DNA of 64,000 bases from Serratia bockelmannii. Its GTDB lineage: Bacteria > Pseudomonadota > Gammaproteobacteria > Enterobacterales > Enterobacteriaceae. The translations under genes were made by a program, and so were the position numbers. The DNA lies in assembly GCF_008011855.1 (NCBI RefSeq), contig NZ_VOUX01000003.1, forward strand, positions 372,001 through 436,000, read 5' to 3'. The notes under the pieces are model-generated. The model ran no database searches and was not told the DNA's origin. It was given only the letters and a program-made list of their open reading frames with translations. This document shows, piece by piece, positions 27,818 through 37,139 of this stretch (positions are counted from its first letter, which is position 1; each line of letters begins with the position of its first letter).

Positions 27818-28795
27818 TCAAAGCGCGTAGTGAGCAGACCATTGCTCAAGAAGAGGTTTGTAGGGTTTGATAAATTGCTCTTCCGTAAATTTCCCCTGCT
27901 CAATCGCTAACTGGCTACGCTCTTCGCGATCGTAAACAATCTTGGTTAATGAATGATCCTGGTTATTCAGGCTTGGCTGATAGCATTGCCCCGCCGCCGA
28001 GTTGGCATTGTAAATTTCAGGCCGATAAATTTTCTGGAAGGTCTCCATCGTGCTGATGGTGCCGATCAGTTCCAGATCGGTGTAATCGCTCAGCAAATCC
28101 CCGGGGAAATAAAACGCCAGGGGCGCGACGCTATTTTTCGGCATGAAGTAGCGCACCTGCAGGCCCATTTTTTTAAAATACCGGTCGGTCAGCGAAGCGC
28201 CGTCTTGCCGATACTCGTCGCCCAACACCGGGTGTTGATTGCCCGTCCGATGGTAGGTGTCTTTGCTGGACACGCTGAGGCAGATCACCGGCGGTTTGCT
28301 GAAATTTTCATGGTATTCGTTTGAATTGACGAAGTGCTTAAAGATATTGCCGTGCAAATCGCCGAAATCATCCGGAATGGTAAATTCCGCCGTGTTTTTA
28401 TTGTGCGCCGGCAGCAAGACGCTAAAGTCGTAGTCGCGCACGTAAGAGGAGAAATTGTTCCCAACGATGCCCTCGATACGCTTTTGCGTTTTTTTATCAA
28501 TGATGTTGGTTTTCAGGATTTCGATCACCGGGAAGCTGGCACCCTGATCTTCAACGCGCATCTCAACCGAGATGATTTCAAGCTCGACCGAATAGCGATC
28601 GGCCTTGGGGTTATCCCAATGCGCCAACGTATTGAAGCGGTTGTTAATCATCACCAGCGTATTGCGCAGGTTCTCCCGGCGGTTTTCCCCTCTGGCCAAA
28701 TTGGCGAAGTTGGTGGTGATACGCGTACTTTCAGAAGGGTTATAATCTTCATCGAAAGAACTGCTCTTAATCGTAAAGGTAAAGTCTCTATTCAT
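27818..28795 (-). CDS. mesX: DUF1852 protein, partner of MesD
   Basis: The 325-residue cytoplasmic protein of the DUF1852 family has no recognisable catalytic motif to the eye. Landmarks are FTIKSSSFDEDYNPSESTRI near the N-terminus and VRYFMPKNSVAPLAFYFPGD near 220. In published fitness work on Acinetobacter, the DUF1852 protein (MesX) is required for MesD to make methionine; its biochemical role was not settled. The gene is the first of a two-gene unit with mesD and is somewhat AT-richer than the flanking backbone. Confidence 0.85.
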   Translation of the reverse strand: MNRDFTFTIKSSSFDEDYNPSESTRITTNFANLARGENRRENLRNTLVMINNRFNTLAHWDNPKADRYSVELEIISVEMRVEDQGASFPVIEILKTNIIDKKTQKRIEGIVGNNFSSYVRDYDFSVLLPAHNKNTAEFTIPDDFGDLHGNIFKHFVNSNEYHENFSKPPVICLSVSSKDTYHRTGNQHPVLGDEYRQDGASLTDRYFKKMGLQVRYFMPKNSVAPLAFYFPGDLLSDYTDLELIGTISTMETFQKIYRPEIYNANSAAGQCYQPSLNNQDHSLTKIVYDREERSQLAIEQGKFTEEQFIKPYKPLLEQWSAHYAL

Positions 28796-29112
28796 CGTCT
28801 TATAGCATCCTGTTATATGATATGAAGGCTGGATTTATCCATTTCTTTCAATGGGTTGTTTTTATCTTTTTTTCATTCAGCCGATTTCATATTGTCTGTC
28901 TTTAATGAGGTCTATTTTTGCCAGAGTCCCGCAGGGAGTGAAAGAGACTTAATTTCATTACCACATGAGCGCTATTCATGATCTGGCGTTCGGGTCGGTT
29001 TATCGCCGTTGCTCTGCAGCGTAAACCGCCAACGTACCGGGCCGGCAACCTGGTGCAGCCTGAAAAATTACGGGTATAATCCCCCCATGATCCCACGGCT
29101 TCAGACACGAAC
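28796..29112. promoter_or_regulatory. Divergent promoter region mesX/yaiL (gene-free 317 bp)
   Basis: The half next to mesX (28796-28920) is strongly AT-rich and should carry the mesX promoter. I looked for tandem MetJ boxes (AGACGTCT) and saw none, nor a SAM-riboswitch-like structure. The half next to yaiL is GC-rich with no obvious motif. Confidence 0.45.
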
Positions 29113-29652
29113 ATGACAAAACTCACCTTACAAGAGCAGATGCTCAAAGCGGGCTTGGTAACCAGCAAGAAAATGGCCAAAGTCCAAAGAACGGCTAAAA
29201 AATCACGCGTTCAGGCCCGTGAGGCCAGAGAGGCGGTGGAAGAGAATAAAAAGGCGCAGCTTGAGCGCGATAAAGCGCTGAACGAGCAGCAAAAGCAAGC
29301 CGCACTGTCCAAAGAATACAAGGCGCAGGTGAAGCAACTGATCGAGATGAACCGCATCGTTCTGGCGAAAGGTGATATCGGTTTCAACTTTACCGACGGC
29401 AACCTGATCAAGAAAATCCTGGTGGATAAGGCGACGCAGACCCAGCTGATCAATGGCCGCCTCGCCATTGCCCGCTTGGTGGTCGAGAACCGGGAAGAGT
29501 GTGAATACGCGATTATCCCCGCGAGCGTCGCCGATAAAATCGCGCAGCGCGATGCGGCGAGCATTGTGCTGCACAGCGCGCTGAGTCAGGAAGAACAGGA
29601 TGAAGACGATCCGTACGCCGACTTTAAAGTGCCCGACGATTTGATGTGGTAA
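29113..29652 (+). CDS. yaiL: YaiL, DUF2058 nucleoprotein/nucleic-acid-associated protein
   Basis: The 179-residue protein begins LTLQEQMLKAGLVTSKKMAK, followed by a charged coiled-coil-like stretch (about 25-70) rich in Lys, Arg, Glu and Gln. The domain KGDIGFNFTDGNLIKKILVD comes next, and the protein ends with the acidic tail DEDDPYADFKVPDDLMW. This matches E. coli YaiL nearly throughout. The biochemical function is unknown. It is convergent with the pseudouridine synthase gene, with only 7 bp between stops and no terminator visible. Confidence 0.9.
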   Translation: MTKLTLQEQMLKAGLVTSKKMAKVQRTAKKSRVQAREAREAVEENKKAQLERDKALNEQQKQAALSKEYKAQVKQLIEMNRIVLAKGDIGFNFTDGNLIKKILVDKATQTQLINGRLAIARLVVENREECEYAIIPASVADKIAQRDAASIVLHSALSQEEQDEDDPYADFKVPDDLMW

Positions 29653-29659
29653 TCCGCGT

Positions 29660-30358
29660 TCAGAACGGCGCGGCGTGACGAGCGGCGATCCGCTCTCCGC
29701 TGATGGGGTGCATAAAGTCCAGCTCGCTGGCGTGCAGCATCAGCCGCGGCGTCTGCTCGGTACCCGGCAGCAGGCGCCCGCCGTACAGATCGCAGCCTAA
29801 AATAGGGTGGCCCAACTGCCGGCTGTGAATACGCAGCTGGTGGGTGCGCCCGGTCTCCGGGGTGAGCTGCACCCGCGTCAGCGGCAGCGAGATCCCGCCT
29901 TCCGTTTCACGATAAAAACGCTCGACGACCCGATAGCGGGAGCGGGCGGGCTTGCCGTGAAGGGCGCAAATCGACATCAGCGGGAACAGCGCCGGATCTT
30001 TGGCGATCGCCGCGTCTATGACCCCTTCGTTATCCGCCAGATGGCCGCAAAGCAGCGCGCTGTACACTTTGCTGACGGTGCGCTCGCTGAACTGCCGGCA
30101 GAGCGCGGCGTTGGCGGCCTTGTTGCGGGCCACCACCATCAACCCGGACGTGCCGAAATCCAGGCGGTGCACCAGGGCGCAGCCGGGGAAGATCTGTACC
30201 AGCCGGTGGTGTACCGAATCGAGATTCTGCGGATTCTTGCCCGAGAGGCTGAGCAGCCCGGCCGGTTTATTGATCAGCGCCAGATGATCGTCCTGATAGA
30301 GGATCTCTATTGGGTCATGGCATGGCGGGGCAATAAAGGTATCGGAGATCGTAGACAT
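29660..30358 (-). CDS. RluA-family RNA pseudouridine synthase
   Basis: This 232-residue enzyme isomerises uridine to pseudouridine in tRNA or rRNA. The catalytic Asp67 lies in the family motif HRLDFGTSG. Other conserved stretches are LINKPAGLLSLSG near the start and TGRTHQLRIHSRQLGHPILG near 190. It has no S4 domain, so it belongs with RluA/TruC-like members, but which one cannot be decided. It converges tightly on yaiL, so transcripts of the two genes probably overlap. Confidence 0.88.
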   Translation of the reverse strand: MSTISDTFIAPPCHDPIEILYQDDHLALINKPAGLLSLSGKNPQNLDSVHHRLVQIFPGCALVHRLDFGTSGLMVVARNKAANAALCRQFSERTVSKVYSALLCGHLADNEGVIDAAIAKDPALFPLMSICALHGKPARSRYRVVERFYRETEGGISLPLTRVQLTPETGRTHQLRIHSRQLGHPILGCDLYGGRLLPGTEQTPRLMLHASELDFMHPISGERIAARHAAPF

Positions 30359-30450
30359 CGGGCGGCCGGCTGGTGGGTGGGGGCGGATGATAGCGAATTT
30401 CGCGTCGATGAGCGAATGCGGTTTTCGTTACACTGCGGCTCATGCCCGTT

Positions 30451-30480
30451 GGCACCCGATGCGGCAAAGCATCGGGTGCC
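30451..30480. repeat. Strong hairpin downstream of sgbE
   Basis: GGCACCCGATGC and GCATCGGGTGCC form a perfect 12-bp stem with a 6-base loop, 20 bp beyond the sgbE stop. There is no U-run on either strand, so it is more likely a 3'-end stabiliser than an intrinsic terminator. Confidence 0.55.
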
Positions 30481-30500
30481 ACGGTTAAGTCCCCGGCGCT

Positions 30501-31196
30501 CTACTGCCCGTAGTAGGCGTTTTGGCCGTGTTTGCGCAGGTAGTGTTTGTCCAACAGCTCGCGCTGCATGCTGTGAATGCCCGGCGTCAGCTGGCGCGAG
30601 AAAATGCCCATGTAGGCGATCTCTTCTAGCACCACCGCATTATGCACCGCGTTGTGGGCGTCTTTGCCCCAGGCGAAGGGGCCGTGGGCATTGACCAGTA
30701 CCGCCGGGATCGCGTTGGGATTGATATCGCGCCGGCGGAAGGTTTCGATAATCACGTTGCCGGTTTCCAGTTCGTAATCGTGCTCAATTTCATCCTGGGT
30801 CATCAGGCGAGTGCAGGGGATAGCGCCATAAAAATAGTCGGCGTGGGTGGTTCCCCAGGCGGGGATGTCCAGCCCGGCCTGCGCCCAGATGGTGGCGTGG
30901 CGCGAATGGGTGTGGACGATGCCGCCGATATCGGCAAATTCGCGGTACAGCGCCAGATGGGTGGCGGTGTCCGACGACGGTTTTTTTGCCCCCTCGACGG
31001 TGCGGCCGCTGGCCAGATCGACCACCACCATATCCTCCGCCGTCATATGCTCGTATTCAACGCCGGAAGGCTTGATCACCACCAGACCGCGTTCGCGATC
31101 CACCGCGCTGACGTTGCCCCAGGTAAAGGTCACCAGCTTATGGCGCGGCAGATCGAGATTGGCCTCCAGCACCTGTTGTTTTAACTGAGTCAGCAT
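30501..31196 (-). CDS. sgbE: L-ribulose-5-phosphate 4-epimerase (SgbE/UlaF/YiaS)
   Basis: The 231-residue zinc enzyme is a class II aldolase relative. It converts L-ribulose 5-phosphate to D-xylulose 5-phosphate, the last step linking L-ascorbate-type catabolism to the pentose phosphate pathway. Asp76 and metal histidines H95 and H97 ([13 protein letters not shown]) are visible, with a third His in [10 protein letters not shown] near 171. The start at 31196 overlaps the sgbU stop by 7 bp, indicating translational coupling; a longer frame to 31283 lies inside sgbU. The arabinose enzyme AraD is the close alternative, but all neighbours are yia/sgb-type. Confidence 0.93.
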   Translation of the reverse strand: MLTQLKQQVLEANLDLPRHKLVTFTWGNVSAVDRERGLVVIKPSGVEYEHMTAEDMVVVDLASGRTVEGAKKPSSDTATHLALYREFADIGGIVHTHSRHATIWAQAGLDIPAWGTTHADYFYGAIPCTRLMTQDEIEHDYELETGNVIIETFRRRDINPNAIPAVLVNAHGPFAWGKDAHNAVHNAVVLEEIAYMGIFSRQLTPGIHSMQRELLDKHYLRKHGQNAYYGQ

Positions 31197-32050
31197 GTCA
31201 TGCCCCCTTGTTGCATTTTCTGTTCGATCCAGCGGCGGGCCTGAACGATCTCGGCCACCGGCTCCTCGGCTTTTTCGGTCCACATCTCAATCAGGAATGC
31301 GCCGCGGTAATTGAGGCGCTGCAGCGTGCGAAACACCTCGACGAAGTCGACGCAGCCTTCGCCAAACGGCACGTCGCGGAATTGCCCCGGCGAAGTGGCG
31401 GTGACCGGGTAGGTGTCTTTCAGGTGAATGGCGGCGATGCGATCGATGCCCAGCTCCAGCTCGCGCGGCACGTCATTGCCCCAGGCGCTGAGGTTGCCGA
31501 CGTCTGGATACACCGAGAACCACGGCGAGGCCAGCAGGGCGTCCCAGGCTTTCCATTTAGCGATCGAGTTCATAAAGGCGGTGTCCATAATTTCCACCGC
31601 CAGCATCACCTGGGCGGCGGCGGCACGGTCTACCGCCCACTGCATGCCTTCGCTAAAGCGCGCCAGCGTCCCCTCGTCCTGCTCTTCGTAATACACGTCG
31701 TAGCCGGCCAGCTGGATCGTCCGGATACCGACATCTTTGGCCAGCTGAATGGCCTGTTCCATCACGTCGAAGGCGCGCTGTCGCAGCGCCGGATCGTGGC
31801 TGCCAAACGGAAAGCGCCGGTGGCCGGAGAGGCACATCGACGGAATGCGGATGCCGGTTTCCAGCATGGCGTCCACCAGCGCCAGGCGCTGCGCCTTGCT
31901 CCAGCTCAGGCGCGCCAGACGTTCATCGCTTTCGTCCACCGACATTTCGACGAAGTCGAAGCCGCAGGCCTTGGCCAGCGCCAGGCGTTCGGGCCAGCTC
32001 AGGTGTTTCGGCAGCGCTTTCTCGTAAATTCCCAACGGGTGCTGACGCAT
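31190..32050 (-). CDS. sgbU: L-xylulose-5-phosphate 3-epimerase (SgbU/UlaE/YiaR)
   Basis: This 286-residue TIM-barrel enzyme of the xylose-isomerase-like superfamily converts L-xylulose 5-phosphate to L-ribulose 5-phosphate. Visible landmarks are [10 protein letters not shown] at the start, [13 protein letters not shown] and [14 protein letters not shown]. Metal-ligand glutamates lie in VEIMDT and EMWTEKAEE, with HLKDTYPV near 212. Length equals E. coli SgbU. ATG 32050 has TGGAGATC upstream and follows the sgbH stop by one base; an ATG seven codons earlier is less well placed. Confidence 0.93.
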   Translation of the reverse strand: MRQHPLGIYEKALPKHLSWPERLALAKACGFDFVEMSVDESDERLARLSWSKAQRLALVDAMLETGIRIPSMCLSGHRRFPFGSHDPALRQRAFDVMEQAIQLAKDVGIRTIQLAGYDVYYEEQDEGTLARFSEGMQWAVDRAAAAQVMLAVEIMDTAFMNSIAKWKAWDALLASPWFSVYPDVGNLSAWGNDVPRELELGIDRIAAIHLKDTYPVTATSPGQFRDVPFGEGCVDFVEVFRTLQRLNYRGAFLIEMWTEKAEEPVAEIVQARRWIEQKMQQGGMTC

Positions 32051-32051
32051 A

Positions 32052-32708
32052 TCATGATCTCCAGATGTCATCGATGGCGGTGCGGAACTGCCTGGCGGCG
32101 GCCGGCGGATCGCCGGCCTCGGCCAGCGCGCGGCCGGCGATAAAGGCGGTGACGGCGATTTCTTTAAACAGCGGCAGGTCGGCGGGCGTGATGCCGCCGG
32201 TCACCGACAGCTCGATGCCCAGATCGGACAGCGCCTTCATCCGATCCAGATCCTGCCGGCCCCAGGTCTGCCCGCTGGCCTGCGCGTCGCGGCCGCGGTG
32301 ATAGATCGCCTGACGAATGCCGAGGCCGCGCCATTGCCGCGCATCCTCCAATGTCCAGCGGCCGAACAGTTCGATCTGGATTTCACCGCCGTGACGCTCG
32401 GCGACCTCCCGCGCGCTGGCCATGGTGGCCAACGGCGCGGCGCAGATCACCGTCATCCAGTCCGCGCCCTGGCCGAAGGCCTGATCGGCCAGCGTCGCAC
32501 CGGCGTCGGCCACCTTGAGATCGGCCACCAGCGTGTGCTGCGGACAGCGCTCACGCAGCGCGCTAACCGCCTGAATACCGGCGCTGATGCACAAAATGGT
32601 ACCGGCCTCGATGATGTCCACATGGGGGCTGAGGGTCTCGGCGGTGCGCAGCGCCGTATCCAAACGGGTTTGATCGAGCGCCAGCTGCAGGCGCGGTTTC
32701 GTGCTCAT
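32052..32708 (-). CDS. sgbH: 3-keto-L-gulonate-6-phosphate decarboxylase (SgbH/UlaD/YiaQ)
   Basis: This 218-residue enzyme of the orotidine-phosphate decarboxylase superfamily turns 3-keto-L-gulonate 6-phosphate into L-xylulose 5-phosphate and CO2. The superfamily signature DxKxxD is D63-L-K65-V-A-D68, preceded by D12 (LALDQT) and E34 (IIEAGT). A Mg2+-dependent mechanism is known for this family. The gene overlaps lyxK by 4 bp (ATGA). Confidence 0.93.
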   Translation of the reverse strand: MSTKPRLQLALDQTRLDTALRTAETLSPHVDIIEAGTILCISAGIQAVSALRERCPQHTLVADLKVADAGATLADQAFGQGADWMTVICAAPLATMASAREVAERHGGEIQIELFGRWTLEDARQWRGLGIRQAIYHRGRDAQASGQTWGRQDLDRMKALSDLGIELSVTGGITPADLPLFKEIAVTAFIAGRALAEAGDPPAAARQFRTAIDDIWRS

Positions 32709-34198
32709 GGGGCCTCCTTGTTGGCGGGCTGCAGATTTTGCAATGCAGCAATCAGCGCCTGATAACGTTGGTGTTTGTGGTCGTAAGCTTCGGCGGCGGC
32801 CGCATCAGGCAGCAGCCGCTCGATACGCGGCGCCAGCCGGTGCTGGGCGGCGGTGAAATCGTTGAAGACGCCGCTGCCGACCATGGCCGCCATCGCCGCG
32901 CCCAGACAGCCGGTTTCTTCCACCTGCGGCAGCTCAACCGGCAGGCCGCTGACGTCGGCGAACATTTGCATCCAGGGGCGGGATTTGGCGGGGCCGCCGG
33001 TCACGCGCAGCGCCTGCGCCTCAGGGAAACGCCGGCGCATACGGTTAAGGTGCGTCATGTGGCAGAACACCACGCCTTCGTAGATCGCCTGTACCAGGTG
33101 CTCGCGCTGGTGGAAGGCCTGCAGGCCGTAGAAGCTGGCGCTCAGCCCCAGGCCGGCGTTGGAGCCATACAGGAAAGGGGCGAACAGCAGATCGCCGGCG
33201 GCTTTCGGCAGGGCGGCGACCCAGCGGTTAAGCTGGTCGTAGTCCTGCAGCCCCCATTGGTGACAGAACCATTCCAGGTTGGCGGCGGAAGTGGGGCTGG
33301 CTTCGTGCACGATGTATTGGCCGTTTTCGGCGTGGCGGCCATAGACAAAGGGATGATCGAAACCCTCGATGATGGCGTCGGTGATGCCGCTGGTGACCGA
33401 CCAGGTCCCCATCACCGCGTTGAGCCGGGTTTCGTCCTGCAGGCCGGCGCACAGCGCGGTGGACACCACGTCGAACAACCCGCCGACCACCGGAGTGCCG
33501 GTTTGCAGGCCGGTGATGGCCGCGGCGTTTGCCTCGACGCGCCCGGCGATCTCGGCCGAACCGACGATCGTCGGCAGGGCGGGCATGATGTCGCCGATAC
33601 CCAGCAGCTGCGCCAGCGCCGGGTCATAGCGTCCGCTGCGCATCTGATACAGGTTGGATTCGGAGATATTGGTTTCTTCGCAGGCCAGCTCGCCGGTCAG
33701 GCAATAGCGCAGGTAGTCGTGCGCCATCAGCACGCTCCCGATGCGGGCGTAACGTTCCGGCTGATGCCGCTTCAGCCAGCGCAGCAGCGAGACCGGGTGC
33801 CCGGTCCACAGCGTTTGGCGCGTTTGCGGATACAGCGCCTGCGGCACGCCCTGTCGCTGCCATTCCTGCACCAGCGCCAGCGCGCGCTGATCGGAAGAGA
33901 GCATGGCGTTGCCCAGCGGCTGCCCCTGCTTATCCAGCAGAAACGCCCCCTTACCCTGCGCCGAGATGCCGATGGCCTGGATGGCGCCGGCAGCGACGCC
34001 GCTGGCGGACAGCACTTCACGGATCACGTCGGCGGCGGTGCGCCACAGCGATGCCATATCGCGCTCGGCCCAGCCGGGCTGCGGCGCGACGATCGCCAGA
34101 TTGCGCCGCGCAACGCCGTGTTCATGGCCGCTGCGGTCGTATAATCCCGCCTTGATGAAGGTGCCGCCGCAGTCGAGCCCCAGCCAATATTCCATCAT
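32705..34198 (-). CDS. lyxK: L-xylulose/3-keto-L-gulonate kinase (LyxK/YiaP)
   Basis: The 497-residue FGGY carbohydrate kinase shows the N-terminal phosphate loop LGLDCGGTFIKAGLYD and the C-terminal FGGY region stretch LRVTGGPAKSRPWMQMFADV. In the yia/sgb pathway it phosphorylates 3-keto-L-gulonate to supply SgbH. The E. coli orthologue also phosphorylates L-xylulose. Start 34198 forms an ATGA overlap with the upstream MFS stop and has GAGGAG eight bases before it. It is translationally coupled to sgbH. Confidence 0.92.
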   Translation of the reverse strand: MMEYWLGLDCGGTFIKAGLYDRSGHEHGVARRNLAIVAPQPGWAERDMASLWRTAADVIREVLSASGVAAGAIQAIGISAQGKGAFLLDKQGQPLGNAMLSSDQRALALVQEWQRQGVPQALYPQTRQTLWTGHPVSLLRWLKRHQPERYARIGSVLMAHDYLRYCLTGELACEETNISESNLYQMRSGRYDPALAQLLGIGDIMPALPTIVGSAEIAGRVEANAAAITGLQTGTPVVGGLFDVVSTALCAGLQDETRLNAVMGTWSVTSGITDAIIEGFDHPFVYGRHAENGQYIVHEASPTSAANLEWFCHQWGLQDYDQLNRWVAALPKAAGDLLFAPFLYGSNAGLGLSASFYGLQAFHQREHLVQAIYEGVVFCHMTHLNRMRRRFPEAQALRVTGGPAKSRPWMQMFADVSGLPVELPQVEETGCLGAAMAAMVGSGVFNDFTAAQHRLAPRIERLLPDAAAAEAYDHKHQRYQALIAALQNLQPANKEAP

Positions 34199-35490
34199 TC
34201 GCTCCTCGCGCTGTGGTCGCATTTATTGGGCAGCATCAACGCCAGCACGGAGGCGATCGCCAACGAGGCCGCCAGGCTGTAGACGCCGACATCCTTGTTG
34301 AACAGGCTGATCAGGACGCCGACCATATACGGGCCGCAAAAGCCGCCGAGGTTGCCCAGCGCATTGATCACGCCACGTGCGCCGCCGGCCACTTCGGCGT
34401 TGAACAATTTGGGCGGGATGGTCCAGAACACCCCGGCCGCCGCCTGAATGAATACGCCGCAGCCGACCAGCGCAGCGTAAGACCACCAGATGTGATCCTT
34501 CAGCAGCACCGACAGCGCCATGCAGGCGGCAAAGCAGGCCAGCGGCAGGGCGACGAAGACTTTGCGCTTACCGGTGCGATCGGAGAGGGTGGAGATGATC
34601 AGCATGCCGAAGATGGCGCCGATATAGGGCAAGATAGCCAGCAGGCCCACTTGCTCCATATCGCCGTGGGTCAGCCCTTTCAAAATGGTCGGCAGCCACA
34701 GGGTGTAACCGTAGATACCGGTCTGGTAGAAGAAATTCACCAGGATCAGCTGCCACATGATCCGGTCGCCCAGCACTCGGCGCAGCGAGGCGTTGCGCAC
34801 CGTTTTTCCTTTGATCAGCAGCTGTTCGTCGTGCAGGGTCTTCACCAGATACTCTTTCTCCGCCTGCGAGATCCATTTGGCTTCCTGCGGCCGGTTGCTG
34901 ATGGTGAAGTACCACAGCGCCATGACTACCAGCGACAGAGCGCCCTCCACCAGAAACAGCATGCGCCAGTCCCAGGCGGTGATGATCCAACCCGACAGCG
35001 GGGCGGTGAGAATGCCGGCGATCGGCACGAACATGATGACGATGGCGTTGGCGCGGCCGCGCTCCTTATCCGGGAACCAGTTGCTGATCATGGTCAGCAC
35101 CACCGGCAGCATGCCGCCTTCGGAAACGCCGAGGGCGAAGCGCAGGAACAGCAGCTGGTACTGGTTGGTGACCAGCCCGGTCAGCACCGAGATCACCGCC
35201 CAAGCCAACAGTGACCAGCCGATGAATTTCTTGCCGTTGCCGTATACCGCCAGCTTGCCGCCGGGCACCTGCAGAAACAGGTAACCGATAAAGAAGATGC
35301 CGCCGGCCAGCCCGGCCATCGAAGCGGTGATGCCGAGTTCGTCATCCATGCCGCCGGGCATGGCGAAGGCGATGTTGACCCGATCCATGTAAGAAATGAT
35401 GCAGGTGATGAGGATCGGCGGCACGATCCTCAGCCAGCGGAGCTTGGGAATAGCCTGGCTTTGGCTGACGGAAACGGAGGCTGTATTCAT
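34195..35490 (-). CDS. MFS transporter of the ACS family (YiaX2-like)
   Basis: This 431-residue inner-membrane protein has 12 predicted helices. The family features ISYMDRVNIAFAMPGGMDDE in helix 1 and GVSEGGMLPVVLTMISNWFP in helix 4-5 are typical of anion:cation symporters that import sugar acids. In Klebsiella the yia operon contains an MFS gene at this place (yiaX2), needed for aerobic L-ascorbate growth. In E. coli K-12 a TRAP system (yiaMNO) occupies the slot. By position it likely imports ascorbate or 2,3-diketo-L-gulonate. It overlaps lyxK by the ATGA junction and is separated from yiaL by 122 bp. Confidence 0.88.
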   Translation of the reverse strand: MNTASVSVSQSQAIPKLRWLRIVPPILITCIISYMDRVNIAFAMPGGMDDELGITASMAGLAGGIFFIGYLFLQVPGGKLAVYGNGKKFIGWSLLAWAVISVLTGLVTNQYQLLFLRFALGVSEGGMLPVVLTMISNWFPDKERGRANAIVIMFVPIAGILTAPLSGWIITAWDWRMLFLVEGALSLVVMALWYFTISNRPQEAKWISQAEKEYLVKTLHDEQLLIKGKTVRNASLRRVLGDRIMWQLILVNFFYQTGIYGYTLWLPTILKGLTHGDMEQVGLLAILPYIGAIFGMLIISTLSDRTGKRKVFVALPLACFAACMALSVLLKDHIWWSYAALVGCGVFIQAAAGVFWTIPPKLFNAEVAGGARGVINALGNLGGFCGPYMVGVLISLFNKDVGVYSLAASLAIASVLALMLPNKCDHSARSE

Positions 35491-35612
35491 AAGGACCTCT
35501 TTCGATGTTCACTTTTTTGTAGGGTCGGGCGTTATTGTTTTGCTTAATTTGGGCGCAAGGGCGCCCGCACAGGCCTCATGGACCGGTGTTGTTATCGTTA
35601 CGGGTGCTGCGT

Positions 35613-36086
35613 CTATCGGGCGCTAAACGACGCCAGCGGTATCTTCACCACCACCTTGCGTATCGCGCAGGAGCGTTGGTTAATGCAGGCCGGGCGATGC
35701 ACGTCCTGCGGAAAAAATACCGCGAAATTGCCGGGCCGCATCGTGAGCCAGGATTCGTCGGCCACGTCCTGATAAAACAGGATGTCGCGCTGCGCCAGCA
35801 GCTCCTGATGAATGACGTTGTCGCCGTTGTCCGCCGCTACGCCGATAAGCTCGGTACCGCTGACCAGAAACTGCACGTCGACGTTTTGCCGGTGGACTTC
35901 CGGGCGTAGCGCATCCGGTGGTTGGGTATGCAGATCCAGCACTTGCACCACGTAGCCGGTGGCGGGATCTTCATAGCGCCCTGCGGGCAAGACGCTGAAA
36001 TCGGTGCGCTGCAAATAGGCGACGGCGTTGGCGACCGGCGTCGGGTACTGCTCGGGCGCGGTGTTGGCGATGTGGCCGAATATCAT
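35613..36086 (-). CDS. yiaL: YiaL (TabA-like, YhcH/YjgK/YiaL family)
   Basis: The 157-residue cupin-like protein of the DUF386 family has FGHIANTAPEQYP at the start, VHRQNVDVQFLVSGTELIGV in the middle and FAVFFPQDVHRPACINQ near 130. Histidines within these stretches are the likely metal ligands. Its role in the ascorbate/diketogulonate operon is not established; sugar-acid isomerisation or hydrolysis is suspected for relatives. The start at 36086 lies just after the yiaK stop (36100), with GGGAGG upstream. A longer frame to 36137 would overlap yiaK. Confidence 0.88.
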   Translation of the reverse strand: MIFGHIANTAPEQYPTPVANAVAYLQRTDFSVLPAGRYEDPATGYVVQVLDLHTQPPDALRPEVHRQNVDVQFLVSGTELIGVAADNGDNVIHQELLAQRDILFYQDVADESWLTMRPGNFAVFFPQDVHRPACINQRSCAIRKVVVKIPLASFSAR

Positions 36087-36099
36087 GATGATCCTCCCG

Positions 36100-37098
36100 T
36101 TACAGCGCCTGAATGCGCGCCCAGACTCGTTCGTCAACCGGAATGCCGTCGCGCAGGTTTTCTTCCAGAATGCGCGGGAACTTGTGGCCCGGCAGGCGAA
36201 TGGCGACGTCGGGGTTGTCCCGTTCGGCGCTGGTGACGTAATCCATGATGCGCTGCAGTTTTTGATCGCGGCTGTCGCCGTCGATCAACCGGTCTATCTC
36301 AATCGCGATGAACACCTGCGAGACGCCGTATTCGTCGCGGTGATCTTCCGTCACTTCCGCCACCGAGGCGCCGCCGGACAGCAGGGTGGCGATCATGTCC
36401 AGCACGATCGACAGCGCCGATCCTTTCCAATACCCCATTGGCAAAATGCGCCGGTTCTCTTCGATGGTGGCCGGATCGCGGGTCAGGCGGCCGTCGTTGT
36501 CGAAGCCGCCGTCCACCGGCAGGGTTTTGCCCGCCAGCCGGTTCAGCTCCAGCGCGCCGTAGGAAAACATCGACATCGACATGTCCACCATGGTGATCGG
36601 GTTGCCGGGCACGGCGACGATCAGCGGGTTGGTGCCGATACGGCACGTTTTGGCGCCCCACGGTGGCATCACGGCGATCGAGTTGGTCCAGCAAATGCCG
36701 ATATAGCCTTTCTCCGCCGCCTGCCAGCCGTAACCGCCGCCGCGCATCCAGTGGTTGGCGTTGCGCAGCGCCACCAGGCCGATGCCATGCTCGTCGGCTA
36801 ACTGCATGGCGCGATCCATCATGCGGCGGGCGGTAAGGTTGCCGATGCCCTGGTGCGCATCCCATTGCTCTATCGCCCCCAGAGACAACAGTTTGCTGGG
36901 TTCGGCGTCCGGCACGATATCGCCGGCGTCCAGCTGCTGAATAAAGCGCGGAAAGCGGTTAACGCCGTGGGAGTAAACGCCGCTGGCGGTGGTGTCGGCG
37001 AACATGCCGGCGCAGTCGTCGGCGATAGGTTCCGCCACGCCGCGCGCCAGCAGCACGCGTTTGAATTGCTGTTTTAATTCGCTGTAACTCACTCTCAT
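36100..37098 (-). CDS. yiaK: 2,3-diketo-L-gulonate reductase (YiaK/DlgD)
   Basis: This 332-residue NADH-dependent oxidoreductase belongs to the malate/L-sulfolactate dehydrogenase family. It reduces 2,3-diketo-L-gulonate to 3-keto-L-gulonate. Catalytic His44 is seen in [18 protein letters not shown]. Stretches [18 protein letters not shown] and [20 protein letters not shown] are nearly identical to E. coli YiaK, whose length is the same. It is the first gene of the yiaK-yiaL-MFS-lyxK-sgbH-sgbU-sgbE operon. The start at 37098 is chosen by length; the upstream extension to 37164 reads through the operator element. Confidence 0.94.
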   Translation of the reverse strand: MRVSYSELKQQFKRVLLARGVAEPIADDCAGMFADTTASGVYSHGVNRFPRFIQQLDAGDIVPDAEPSKLLSLGAIEQWDAHQGIGNLTARRMMDRAMQLADEHGIGLVALRNANHWMRGGGYGWQAAEKGYIGICWTNSIAVMPPWGAKTCRIGTNPLIVAVPGNPITMVDMSMSMFSYGALELNRLAGKTLPVDGGFDNDGRLTRDPATIEENRRILPMGYWKGSALSIVLDMIATLLSGGASVAEVTEDHRDEYGVSQVFIAIEIDRLIDGDSRDQKLQRIMDYVTSAERDNPDVAIRLPGHKFPRILEENLRDGIPVDERVWARIQAL

Positions 37099-37139
37099 GC
37101 CGGTTCTCCGCCTGTGCGAATCGTCTGTTTTTGGTTCGC

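Noticed and set aside
28796-28920. MetJ boxes or SAM riboswitch upstream of mesX
   Set aside because: No tandem AGACGTCT-like octamers; the best match has only five of eight bases and sits on the start codon. No riboswitch-like stem set was seen.
30451-30480. Intrinsic terminator of the ascorbate operon
   Set aside because: The stem is strong but neither strand has a U-run after it; listed as a hairpin instead.
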